Of a DNA stretch of 64,000 bases, positions 8,709-16,289 are shown one piece after another. The first letter of the stretch is position 1; each line of letters opens with the position of its first letter. A program made the position numbers and the translations under genes. The stretch covers positions 62,001 through 126,000 of the forward strand of contig NZ_FMAF01000008.1 of assembly GCF_900094565.1 (NCBI RefSeq). Reading direction: 5' to 3'. Under the pieces are notes generated by a model that saw only the letters and a list, made by a program, of their open reading frames with translations, had not been told where the DNA came from and searched no databases. This DNA is from Martinezella lusitana (lineage in GTDB: Bacteria; Pseudomonadota; Alphaproteobacteria; Rhizobiales; Rhizobiaceae).

Positions 8709-9683
8709 TCACGGCTTGCCCGCTTCGATCAGATGCCGCCGAAAGAATGACAGAACGTCCGCATCGAACGACTTGTGAAAGGCGACCCTGTCAAAGCCGT
8801 TGGCATCCTTGCAAATCTCCGGCTGGGACTGGGCGAGCGCCGGCGAGCAAGGTGCGAGAAAGGCGAAGTGCGCCGCGTTGGAGACGACATGAAATTCGGG
8901 CTTTGCCGGCAAGTCATCCGTTAGAGCTACGACGTTTTCCGGCAGCACGCCATCGCCGCCATATTGCGAGCCCCAGAGCTGAACGGGCACCTTGACATTC
9001 TTCAGGCTGTCCTTGGTCGAAAAGAAACTGAACGGATCGGCAATGACCAAAGCCTTGATACGCGCATCCTGGGTCAACGGCTGCGTCGGAAGCTCGTTGC
9101 GGCGGATCTGTCCGCAAATCGGCGCCGGTTCCGGGCATGAGACATGCGGATCGTGAAAATCCGGGATCGCTCCGGCAAGAACCAGGCCGGTATAACCGCC
9201 GCGCGAGAAGCCGAAGAAGCCGATGCGGCTCGGATCGATGTGTGCCGCTTCCGGAGAGGCGTTCAGCATGAAATCGATGAGACGTTTGATATCTGTCGGT
9301 CGCTCGATGAAGACGGATATATCGCCCGATTGGCTCATGTCGGAAAAATTGTCGCGCGGATGGTTCAAGGCGACGACGACGAAGCCGGCATCCGCCAGGA
9401 TTTCCGCTGTATCGTGATGGCCGAGAGAGCTGCCGGCATGACCATGCGAAATGACGACCAACGGCAGATTAGCGCCCACGATCGGGCAATTCCGGACACC
9501 AGAAACGATGATCGATCCAAGCGTAATGTCCGCCGGCGCAACCGTGCAGGGCGACCAGATGAAGGCGCGGAGAGCGGGACCGCTTGCGTCCGCCGGGACT
9601 TCAAACGATTTCAGGCCCGCTGCGTGAGCCCACGTTGCGGTCAAGCTGACGGCAATGAAGCATAGAGTCTTTGCGAAACGCAT
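8709..9683 (-). CDS. Exported alpha/beta hydrolase (dienelactone hydrolase / PAF-acetylhydrolase-like)
   Basis: About 324 residues with an N-terminal signal peptide ending near Ala20-Ala-Ala, so it is probably periplasmic or secreted. The alpha/beta-hydrolase nucleophile elbow is Gly-Phe-Ser-Arg-Gly-Gly (Ser160). The oxyanion region is Ser-His-Gly-His-Ala-Gly, and His272 in Ser-Asn-Ala-Ala-His-Phe completes the likely triad with an Asp near 244. The ATG at 9683 was chosen because it begins the signal peptide; a GTG at 9731 would add 16 residues in front of it. It lies 44 bases downstream of an AraC-type regulator in the same direction, so the pair may be one unit. The substrate is unknown. 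Confidence 0.8.
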   Translation of the reverse strand: MRFAKTLCFIAVSLTATWAHAAGLKSFEVPADASGPALRAFIWSPCTVAPADITLGSIIVSGVRNCPIVGANLPLVVISHGHAGSSLGHHDTAEILADAGFVVVALNHPRDNFSDMSQSGDISVFIERPTDIKRLIDFMLNASPEAAHIDPSRIGFFGFSRGGYTGLVLAGAIPDFHDPHVSCPEPAPICGQIRRNELPTQPLTQDARIKALVIADPFSFFSTKDSLKNVKVPVQLWGSQYGGDGVLPENVVALTDDLPAKPEFHVVSNAAHFAFLAPCSPALAQSQPEICKDANGFDRVAFHKSFDADVLSFFRRHLIEAGKP

Positions 9684-9727
9684 TTTCTTTTCCCAAAATG
9701 AAAATCGAACGGGGTTGGTGCAATGCA

Positions 9728-10555
9728 TCACTCGGCTGCGTCGCGAAGCGGAATCAGCAGATCGGTGGCGAGTTCGCTGTCGGCTACGTGCCTTGGGTGA
9801 TTGAGATAGATTTCGAGCGCCGGGCGATCGTCAGGCTCGAGGCCGCTTTGCGGTAGCCATCCGCCGAAGAGCGTCTGAAACGTCGGAGAAATGAGCGCAT
9901 AGGGGCCGATCAGCCGGTGCCGGGCATAGCGCCCGCCCGGCACGTCACATCGTTCAAGCCCGTCCGTCGCCAGCTCATCGTTCGACAGGATCAGCCCGGC
10001 AAAATATCGAAAGCCGTCACCTTGATCCGGATCGCCATGGCAGACGCCGATACGAGCAACGTCGTTCCATGCTATCCCACGCTCCGACGACCATTGCCGC
10101 AAACGCCGATAGCTATGGGGAATCGTTGTGAACGGCCCATGGTGACGCACACCAAATACAGTCACCGGCTGCCGATCAACGATCGTCACCGGAGGAAGGC
10201 TCATCGTGATCGACTGTTGCTGCATCTGGAAATCGGTCGGACTAAGCCCGGTCAGATTGCGAAAGGCACGCGCGAAGCTCTGCGAGCTGTCGTAGCCTGC
10301 ATCTAATGCCGTTTCAGTAACCGAGACGGTGCGGCCGGCCAGTCGATGCGCCGCCTGGGCAAGCCGAACCCGGCGTGTCGTGGCGGCAATGCTTTCGCCG
10401 GTCAGCGCGCGATAGAGCCGATGGAAATGGAATGGCGAGAAATGAGCGACGGCAGCAAGGCTCTCGATCGAATGAGGCGCTGACGGATCGACCATAATCG
10501 CTTCGATAACGCGGGCGATGCGCCGACGATAATTTTCTTCTGTGCTGGTCTTCAT
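9728..10555 (-). CDS. AraC-family regulator with GyrI-like effector domain
   Basis: About 275 residues from the ATG at 10555. Residues 8-106 form a double helix-turn-helix of the AraC/XylS type (Phe-His-Phe-His-Arg-Leu-Tyr-Arg, then Ala-Gly-Tyr-Asp-Ser-Ser-Gln-Ser-Phe). Residues from about 120 to the end match the GyrI-like small-molecule binding fold, ending Glu-Ile-Tyr-Leu-Asn-His-Pro. This architecture (Rob/SbmC-like) senses amphipathic drugs or toxins in the cytoplasm. It probably regulates the downstream hydrolase. Upstream in-frame starts would add 35 residues without domain support. Confidence 0.87.
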   Translation of the reverse strand: MKTSTEENYRRRIARVIEAIMVDPSAPHSIESLAAVAHFSPFHFHRLYRALTGESIAATTRRVRLAQAAHRLAGRTVSVTETALDAGYDSSQSFARAFRNLTGLSPTDFQMQQQSITMSLPPVTIVDRQPVTVFGVRHHGPFTTIPHSYRRLRQWSSERGIAWNDVARIGVCHGDPDQGDGFRYFAGLILSNDELATDGLERCDVPGGRYARHRLIGPYALISPTFQTLFGGWLPQSGLEPDDRPALEIYLNHPRHVADSELATDLLIPLRDAAE

Positions 10556-10732
10556 GAGGCCAAAGAGTAGCATGGCCTTTACGGACGCGCGGCGCAGCAA
10601 TTGCGGATTTTTGCGAGTGCCGGTCAGAATGCATCGCCAAAAGACCGTCGACGGGCACACCGATCAAAACTTGACTTTCGCCGGCAAAACCTCGAAGCCA
10701 GTCAACAATCGAACCGGAAGACCTGAAGCAGC

Positions 10733-11392
10733 ATGGCAGAACAGACCATAAAAGACGACAAGCCGCTTTTCGGCCGCCCGTGGATTTTCATCCGCGGCGT
10801 GCCAGCGATGAAATTCCTGCCGCCGGAGGGGCCTTTGGAAGTGGCCTTTGCCGGGCGCTCGAATGTCGGCAAGTCGTCGCTGATCAATGCGCTGGTCGGC
10901 CATAAGGGTTTGGCGCGCACTTCGAACACGCCGGGGCGGACGCAGGAGCTCAACTATTTCGTTCCCGATGGCTTTTCCGGCGAGGGTGGCGACCTGCCGC
11001 CCATGGCGCTGGTGGACATGCCGGGCTACGGCTATGCGGAAGCGCCGAAGGAACAGGTGGATGCCTGGACGAAGCTGGTCTTCGACTATCTGCGGGGACG
11101 CACGACGCTGAAGCGCGTCTATGTGCTGATCGATAGCCGCCACGGCATCAAGAAGAACGACGACGAGGTCCTCGGCCTGCTCGACAAGGCCGCCGTTTCC
11201 TATCAGATCGTGCTGACCAAGACCGACAAGATCAAGGAGGCGGGCCTGCCGAAGCTTTTGGCCGATACCGCCGAAAAAATCCGCAAGCGCCCTGCCGCCT
11301 ATCCCGGCATTCTCGCCACCTCATCGGAGAAGGGTGTGGGTCTCGAGGAGTTGCGCCAGGCGATTGGCCTGACAGTGGGAATTCCGGTCTGA
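10733..11392 (+). CDS. yihA: Ribosome biogenesis GTP-binding protein YihA/YsxC (EngB)
   Basis: A 219-residue GTPase of the EngB family that acts late in 50S subunit assembly. All G motifs are present: G1 Gly-Arg-Ser-Asn-Val-Gly-Lys-Ser-Ser, G2 in Asn-Thr-Pro-Gly-Arg-Thr, G3 Asp-Met-Pro-Gly-Tyr-Gly, G4 Thr-Lys-Thr-Asp and G5 Thr-Ser-Ser-Glu-Lys-Gly. In related genomes it commonly sits between yidC and argB. Here about 2.1 kb of accessory genes separates it from yidC and another 2.2 kb from argB. Confidence 0.97.
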   Translation: MAEQTIKDDKPLFGRPWIFIRGVPAMKFLPPEGPLEVAFAGRSNVGKSSLINALVGHKGLARTSNTPGRTQELNYFVPDGFSGEGGDLPPMALVDMPGYGYAEAPKEQVDAWTKLVFDYLRGRTTLKRVYVLIDSRHGIKKNDDEVLGLLDKAAVSYQIVLTKTDKIKEAGLPKLLADTAEKIRKRPAAYPGILATSSEKGVGLEELRQAIGLTVGIPV

Positions 11393-11412
11393 ACATCAGG
11401 TCAGCCGGATGA

Positions 11413-11447
11413 GGCCGCCGCCCAGCGCCCCGCGGGGAGCGGCGGCC
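11413..11447. terminator. Hairpin between convergent yihA and fasciclin genes
   Basis: GGCCGCCGC (11413-11421) pairs perfectly with GCGGCGGCC (11439-11447), and the interior contains the smaller palindrome CCCCGCGGGG. It lies 20 bases after the yihA stop and 16 bases before the end of the convergent gene. There is no T tract, so termination may need Rho or rely on stem strength. Confidence 0.55.
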
Positions 11448-11463
11448 CTGTCGCCGTCGAGGA

Positions 11464-12021
11464 TTACATCTTCGGCAACAACACCTTGTCGACAACGTGG
11501 ATCACGCCGTTCGACTGTTTGACATCGGCGATGGTGATATGAGCGGTGCCGCCGGCCTCGTCGGTCAGCGTCAGCTTGCCGCCCTTGTCCATCGCCTTGA
11601 TCGTGCAGCCACCGACCGTCTTCAGGTCGTATTCGCCGCCCTTGCTCGTCGCCCATTTCTTGATGGCGGCGGCCATATCGTCACCGGCGACGACATGGCA
11701 GGTCAGGATCTTGGTTAGGGTTGCCTTGTTCTCGGGCTTCAGCAGGGTTTCGATTGTACCGGGCGGAAGCTTGCCAAAGGCTTCATTCGTCGGCGCAAAG
11801 ACGGTGAAGGGGCCTTTGCCTTCGAGCGTGTCCACAAGGCCGGCAGCCTTGACGGCAGCGACCAAAGTCGTGTGGTCCTTCGAATTCACGGCGTTCTGCA
11901 CGATATTCTTGCTGGCGTACATCGCCGCGCCCCCCACCATGGGGTCCTTTGCGTGGGCGAGGCTGGTTGCGGCGGCAAGCGTTGCGGCCACAGCGACGAC
12001 GCGAATCACGGTCTTGATCAT
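11464..12021 (-). CDS. Secreted fasciclin (FAS1) domain protein
   Basis: About 185 residues. A signal peptide ends near Ala-His-Ala (residues 22-24). One FAS1 domain follows (about 45-183), with the motifs Gly-Pro-Phe-Thr-Val-Phe-Ala-Pro-Thr-Asn-Glu-Ala-Phe and Asn-Gly-Val-Ile-His-Val-Val-Asp-Lys-Val-Leu-Leu-Pro. FAS1 proteins mediate adhesion or surface interaction outside the cytoplasm; the precise role is unknown. The ATG at 12021 is preceded by AGGAAGAGGAAAAG and opens the signal peptide. It lies downstream of the anti-sigma gene behind a candidate ECF promoter, so it is a likely regulon member. Confidence 0.9.
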   Translation of the reverse strand: MIKTVIRVVAVAATLAAATSLAHAKDPMVGGAAMYASKNIVQNAVNSKDHTTLVAAVKAAGLVDTLEGKGPFTVFAPTNEAFGKLPPGTIETLLKPENKATLTKILTCHVVAGDDMAAAIKKWATSKGGEYDLKTVGGCTIKAMDKGGKLTLTDEAGGTAHITIADVKQSNGVIHVVDKVLLPKM

Positions 12022-12071
12022 AGCTTTTCCTCTTCCTGTTCTTGCCCCGATCATGTGGGGTCACAGGAAGA

Positions 12072-12098
12072 TACGGAGGGCCATAGAGAAGAGTTTCA
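12072..12098 (-). promoter_or_regulatory. Candidate ECF-sigma promoter of the fasciclin gene
   Basis: On the minus strand TGAAAC (12098-12093) and CGTA (12075-12072) are separated by 17 bases. This is the arrangement of ECF promoters with a -35 of the TGAAAC class. The -10 element lies about 50 bases before the fasciclin start. It is inside the 108-base gap after the anti-sigma gene, consistent with control by the adjacent sigma factor. Confidence 0.5.
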
Positions 12099-12129
12099 GC
12101 GGCGATTGTCTTTCGAAGGAAATAAATTC

Positions 12130-12843
12130 TCAGGGGAAACGGATGGTGCCGGATGCCACGACATCGCCCGTGGGCTTGCCGGTCGGAGAACCCCCGAAAG
12201 GCTCGATACTGACGGCGATGATTGCGCCTTCGGTCAGCTTGCCGTGAAGTTCCTGCGGCAGGACGATTTCGCCTTCGCCGGTCTGCGGCAGCACGCCGAG
12301 CGCCTCGGCAGGATCGCTGCCGCGAATGAGCCAGAGCTCCAGCGATTTCTCCTCCGGCTTTCCGGCCGCAACGGGCGTCACCTTCAGCCGCCCGCTGCTG
12401 GCGTCATAATCGGCCAGGAGATTGATGGCGCTGTTCTGGCCGGCAAGGGAAGCCGTCAGCTGCTTGCCCGGTACGGACCGGGATATGCCGTTGTTTGTGA
12501 TGGTGAAAACCACCACGCCGGCGGCAAGGAACAATGAACCGAGGGCAACGACGCGCCAGACCAGCAGCGAATTCCAGAGATGAGCGCCCAACGCCGCATC
12601 TCCGAAGATACGTCTTTCTATCTTCGGAAAGACCGACTTCGCCGGCGTCACCATTTCGTATTCTTCATTGAACTCCGAAAGGTTCTGCTCCCATCGACTG
12701 ACGATCGCGGCAAATTGACGATCGCTGCGCATGCGCCGCTCGACCTTCTGCCGATCCTCCAGCGAGAGTACGCCAAGTACATATTCCCCGGCCAGAACTT
12801 CGTCGCGGGAGCGGCCTCCCTTGCTTTGATCGGGTGTACTCAT
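12130..12843 (-). CDS. Anti-sigma factor, RskA-like (anti-sigma-K family)
   Basis: About 237 residues. The N-terminus contains Leu-Ala-Gly-Glu-Tyr-Val-Leu-Gly-Val-Leu, typical of the cytoplasmic zinc-less anti-sigma domain of RskA/ChrR-like proteins. One transmembrane helix lies near 93-115, followed by an extracytoplasmic anti-sigma-K C domain. It should bind and hold the adjacent ECF sigma factor at the membrane until an envelope signal triggers release. I chose the ATG at 12843 because it overlaps the sigma stop as ATGA. An ATG 12 bases earlier is possible. Confidence 0.88.
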   Translation of the reverse strand: MSTPDQSKGGRSRDEVLAGEYVLGVLSLEDRQKVERRMRSDRQFAAIVSRWEQNLSEFNEEYEMVTPAKSVFPKIERRIFGDAALGAHLWNSLLVWRVVALGSLFLAAGVVVFTITNNGISRSVPGKQLTASLAGQNSAINLLADYDASSGRLKVTPVAAGKPEEKSLELWLIRGSDPAEALGVLPQTGEGEIVLPQELHGKLTEGAIIAVSIEPFGGSPTGKPTGDVVASGTIRFP

Positions 12844-13379
12844 CGGTCCATGCACTCTCTTAATCTGATCAGGCTTCGGCGCAGCCAGGTGCGCATGGTA
12901 TTCAAAGGCACCGAGTGTTGATCGGCGAGTTCCTGGTAGCTCAAGCCTTCGATATAGGCGCTGCGAACCGCCCGCGCGCGATCAGCTTCCAACTCTTCCA
13001 TGCACCTGTCAATCCGCCTACCCTCTCCCTTCACGATTGCTTGCTCTTCGGGGCCGGGTTCGGTGTCGGCAAGATCGTGTGCGGCGTCGATTTCATCGGC
13101 CACAGGCTTGCGGGCACGGACGAAATCGATGGATCGATTGCGGGCGATCGCCGTCAGCCACGGCGTTGCAGGCCCTTCGGATGCGGCGAACTGCTCGGCC
13201 CGCTGCCAGATCTTCACGTAAACTTCCTGCAAAACCTCTTCGGCATCCGTCCTGTTGCCAATAATACGCAGGCATACGCCATAGAGTTTCGGGCTGGTAC
13301 GTTTATAAAGCGTGGTAAAAGCCTTCTGGTCACGCATGGCGACGCGGCCGATAAGCGCTTCCGTCTCCTCGTTCGCCAT
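12840..13379 (-). CDS. ECF-type RNA polymerase sigma factor
   Basis: A 179-residue group IV sigma factor. Region 2 (about residues 20-92) contains Asp-Ala-Glu-Glu-Val-Leu-Gln-Glu-Val-Tyr and Trp-Leu-Thr-Ala-Ile-Ala-Arg-Asn-Arg-Ser-Ile-Asp. Region 4 (about 125-175) is a helix-turn-helix with Leu-Ser-Tyr-Gln-Glu-Leu-Ala and Thr-Met-Arg-Thr-Trp-Leu-Arg-Arg. The start Met-Ala-Asn-Glu-Glu at 13379 fits the family; the frame stays open far upstream but that extension reads as the complement of argB. It is translationally coupled to its anti-sigma. It resembles SigK-type ECF factors paired with RskA. Confidence 0.93.
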   Translation of the reverse strand: MANEETEALIGRVAMRDQKAFTTLYKRTSPKLYGVCLRIIGNRTDAEEVLQEVYVKIWQRAEQFAASEGPATPWLTAIARNRSIDFVRARKPVADEIDAAHDLADTEPGPEEQAIVKGEGRRIDRCMEELEADRARAVRSAYIEGLSYQELADQHSVPLNTMRTWLRRSLIRLRECMDR

Positions 13380-13559
13380 CCGACCCCCGCTTGCTCCACC
13401 AAGACCAATCTTTAAGAGAAAAGTCCCGGCTGGCAAGCGCGGTGACGAAATCAATTTCATCAACGCCAGTGTGACACCGAGCAAACTAATCCGGACATCA
13501 TTATTCCCTCTGTCAGAAACTTGAGATAAAAGGCCGCAAACAATCTCACGGGGTGCACC

Positions 13560-14447
13560 ATGTCCGAATCCCAAAGCGAGCTTCAAGCCAGCCTGCTGGC
13601 GCAGGCCCTGCCCTACATGCAACGCTATGAAAACAAGACCATCGTGGTGAAATACGGTGGCCATGCCATGGGCAATGCCGAACTCGGCAAGGCATTTGCC
13701 GCCGACATCGCGCTTCTGAAGCAATCGGGCGTCAACCCGATTGTCGTCCACGGCGGCGGGCCGCAGATCGGCGCCATGCTGACGAAGATGGGCATCGAAT
13801 CGAAATTCGAGGGCGGCCTGCGCGTCACCGATCAAAAGACGGTCGAGATCGTCGAAATGGTGCTGGCTGGCTCAATCAACAAGGAAATCGTCGCGCTGAT
13901 CAACCAGACGGGCGAATGGGCGATCGGTCTTTGCGGCAAGGACGGCAACATGGTCTTCGCCGAAAAGGCGCACAAGACCATCAAGGATCCGGATTCCAAT
14001 ATCGAGCGCGTGCTCGATCTCGGCTTCGTCGGTGAAGTGGTCGAAGTCGACCGCACGCTGCTCGACCTGCTTGCGAAGTCTGAGATGATCCCCGTCATCG
14101 CACCGGTTGCTCCAGGCCGCGACGGCGCGACCTATAACATCAATGCCGACACCTTTGCCGGCGCCATCGCCGGCGCGCTCAGCGCCACGCGCCTGCTCTT
14201 CCTGACGGATGTTCCGGGCGTGCTCGACAAGCAGGGCCAGCTTATCAAGGAGCTTTCGGTTTCGCAGGCGCGTGAACTTATGGCCGACGGCACGATTTCC
14301 GGCGGCATGATCCCCAAGGTCGAGACCTGCATCGACGCCATCAAGGCCGGCGTTCAGGGCGTCGTCATCCTCAACGGCAAGACGGCTCATTCGGTGCTGC
14401 TCGAGATCTTCACCGAGCACGGCGCCGGTACGCTGATCGTTCCCTGA
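13560..14447 (+). CDS. argB: Acetylglutamate kinase
   Basis: A 295-residue amino-acid kinase that phosphorylates N-acetyl-L-glutamate with ATP, the second step of arginine synthesis. Motifs are Val-Val-Lys-Tyr-Gly-Gly-His-Ala-Met near the N-terminus, Val-Val-His-Gly-Gly-Gly-Pro-Gln-Ile, and Gly-Gly-Met-Ile-Pro-Lys-Val-Glu near residue 250. The extended N-terminal helix region (about 25 residues) is typical of hexameric, arginine-inhibited enzymes. It is divergent from the ECF sigma gene, with a 180-base shared upstream region. Confidence 0.98.
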   Translation: MSESQSELQASLLAQALPYMQRYENKTIVVKYGGHAMGNAELGKAFAADIALLKQSGVNPIVVHGGGPQIGAMLTKMGIESKFEGGLRVTDQKTVEIVEMVLAGSINKEIVALINQTGEWAIGLCGKDGNMVFAEKAHKTIKDPDSNIERVLDLGFVGEVVEVDRTLLDLLAKSEMIPVIAPVAPGRDGATYNINADTFAGAIAGALSATRLLFLTDVPGVLDKQGQLIKELSVSQARELMADGTISGGMIPKVETCIDAIKAGVQGVVILNGKTAHSVLLEIFTEHGAGTLIVP

Positions 14448-14465
14448 GGAGGGCGACCGCCTCAG
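14444..14465. terminator. Small hairpin at the argB 3' end
   Basis: CTGAGG (14444-14449) and CCTCAG (14460-14465) pair around a 10-base interior that can add two G-C pairs. It overlaps the argB stop and lies between convergent genes. There is no T tract, so the assignment is weak. Confidence 0.35.
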
Positions 14466-14481
14466 AGGACTTCAATTTCGC

Positions 14482-15252
14482 TCAAGCCGGCCGATAAATT
14501 GCTTCGGCCTCGCTTTTCAACATTCCCATGACAGAGCGGTAGGGAGCTGGGCCATAGCTGATGCGGCTGACGCCGAGGCCGGCCATAGTCTTGTTGTCGG
14601 GCGTCGTCGGACGCACCATGATATTGACCGGCAAGGGAGAGCGTTCGCAGAGGGCTCCGATCAGTTCCGGATCGACAAGGCCGGGCGCGAAGAAACCGCT
14701 GGCGCCCGCCTCGGCGAAAGCGTCGACGCGGCTATAGGCTTCATCGAGCAGGATCTGGTGGTGCGCCGTATCGCTCTCCTGAAGGAAAAGATCGGTGCGG
14801 GCATTGATGAACAATGGTATTTCCCGCCGATCGGCCATCTCCCGGATCGCGCGGATGCGCGCCGCCTGCAGCTCGATCGGATGGACGCCTTGGCCGCCGA
14901 CCACCTGGTCCTCGAAATTGATACCGATGGCGCCGTGATCCATGATCTTTTCGACATTGGCTGCAACCGCCTCGGGTTCCACCGCATAGCCGCCTTCGAA
15001 ATCGACTGACAGAGGCAGCGGGCTCGTGACCGAAATCAACCGCGCCGTCACCGCAAGCAGCGACAGTGGTATCGCCTCGCCGTCACCAAAGCCGTTGGCG
15101 GCGGCGACAGACCAGCTGCCCGTGGCCAGTGCCTTCGCACCCGCCTCTGTGACCGCCTTGGCCGAACCGGCATCCCAAATGTTGAAAAGGATGAGCGGCT
15201 CACCCTTTTTGTGCAGCCGCGCGAATTCCTGCGCCTTTTCCACCTGACTCAT
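14482..15252 (-). CDS. Isocitrate lyase / PEP phosphonomutase superfamily protein
   Basis: About 256 residues of the ICL/PEPM fold. Signature pieces are Leu-Phe-Asn-Ile-Trp-Asp-Ala-Gly-Ser-Ala near the N-terminus, Val-Asp-Phe-Glu-Gly-Gly-Tyr, Gly-Ile-Asn-Phe-Glu-Asp-Gln and Ile-Asn-Ala-Arg-Thr-Asp. It lacks the Lys-Lys-Cys-Gly-His motif of true isocitrate lyase. Relatives include 2-methylisocitrate lyases and oxaloacetate decarboxylases, so a C-C or C-P bond-cleaving role on a small carboxylate is likely but the substrate is open. The ATG at 15252 has GGAGGGG just upstream; an upstream in-frame extension of 70 residues is rejected. Confidence 0.85.
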   Translation of the reverse strand: MSQVEKAQEFARLHKKGEPLILFNIWDAGSAKAVTEAGAKALATGSWSVAAANGFGDGEAIPLSLLAVTARLISVTSPLPLSVDFEGGYAVEPEAVAANVEKIMDHGAIGINFEDQVVGGQGVHPIELQAARIRAIREMADRREIPLFINARTDLFLQESDTAHHQILLDEAYSRVDAFAEAGASGFFAPGLVDPELIGALCERSPLPVNIMVRPTTPDNKTMAGLGVSRISYGPAPYRSVMGMLKSEAEAIYRPA

Positions 15253-15471
15253 CGTATCCCCTCCGAAAAGCCCGGTCGGGCGACTTTCCTCTTCACAACC
15301 CCGAAAGAGCGTAAGCTCCCCCTCACTTTGCAAATAGAGCAAAGCCCCGGAATTCAATGGTAAAATCATAGCCGGCATTGGATCGGTCGGCAATGTCGGC
15401 GGTATCCCCCATATGGCGTAGCATGAATATTTTCCTTTTCCTCCGATAAGGCGGCATGCCATAAGGCGGCC

Positions 15472-16176
15472 ATGAGCCAGACAAAGACGCTATCCGAACC
15501 TTCAGATTTTGCCGATATCCGCGAGTGGGTGTTCGATCTCGACAACACGCTCTATCCGCACCATGTCGATCTCTTCGCGCAGATCGACAAGAACATGACG
15601 GCCTATGTCTCGGCTCTCCTGCAGATGGAGCGCGAGGAAGCGCGCAAGCTGCAGAAGCAATATTATCTCGATCACGGCACGACCCTGCAGGGATTGATGC
15701 TCCATCACGGCATCGATCCCAACGATTTCCTGGAGAAGGCGCATGCGATCGACTATTCGGCGCTGATGCCGCAGCCGGAGCTGGCCGCCGCCATCAAGGC
15801 GCTGCCGGGACGTAAGTTCATCTTCACCAACGGAAGCGTCAAGCACGCCGAGGCGACCGCCGGCGCGCTCGGCATTCTCGACAATTTCGACGACATCTTC
15901 GATATCGTGGCGGCAGACTATGTGCCGAAGCCAGCCGGCAGCACCTACGACAAGTTCATGAGCCTCAATCGAGTGGATACGAAGAGGGCCGCGATGTTCG
16001 AGGACCTGCCGCGCAACCTCACCGTGCCCAAGGCGCTCGGCATGAAGACAGTGCTGCTCGTGCCCCAGAATCTCGAGACGACCGTCGTCGAATGGTGGGA
16101 ACGGACGACCGGCGAGGACGATCACATCGACTATGTGACCGACGATCTCACAGCTTTCCTCAAGGCATTGGTTTAA
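15472..16176 (+). CDS. HAD-family pyrimidine 5'-nucleotidase-like phosphatase
   Basis: A 234-residue haloacid-dehalogenase hydrolase. Motif I is Phe-Asp-Leu-Asp-Asn-Thr-Leu-Tyr (Asp22 nucleophile, Asp24), motif II is Phe-Thr-Asn-Gly-Ser, the motif III lysine is in Tyr-Val-Pro-Lys-Pro, and motif IV is Met-Phe-Glu-Asp-Leu. The Asn-Thr-Leu-Tyr-Pro variant is characteristic of the SDT1/pyrimidine 5'-nucleotidase group, which dephosphorylates UMP, CMP or related monophosphates in the cytoplasm. It is divergent from the PEP-mutase-like gene. Confidence 0.87.
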   Translation: MSQTKTLSEPSDFADIREWVFDLDNTLYPHHVDLFAQIDKNMTAYVSALLQMEREEARKLQKQYYLDHGTTLQGLMLHHGIDPNDFLEKAHAIDYSALMPQPELAAAIKALPGRKFIFTNGSVKHAEATAGALGILDNFDDIFDIVAADYVPKPAGSTYDKFMSLNRVDTKRAAMFEDLPRNLTVPKALGMKTVLLVPQNLETTVVEWWERTTGEDDHIDYVTDDLTAFLKALV

Positions 16177-16289
16177 CCTTTCTTTAAGACGGGGTTACGA
16201 AAGTTTCATCCGCCTTACAGAGGTTTAATTGGTCGTTTTCGGCCGCCCGCCGTATCGTTTGACCATTCCTCGACACGAAAGGAAAAACG

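Noticed and set aside
13380..13835. Long N-terminal extension of the ECF sigma gene
   Set aside because: The extra sequence is the complement of argB and the divergent promoter region; family similarity starts only at Met-Ala-Asn-Glu-Glu (13379).
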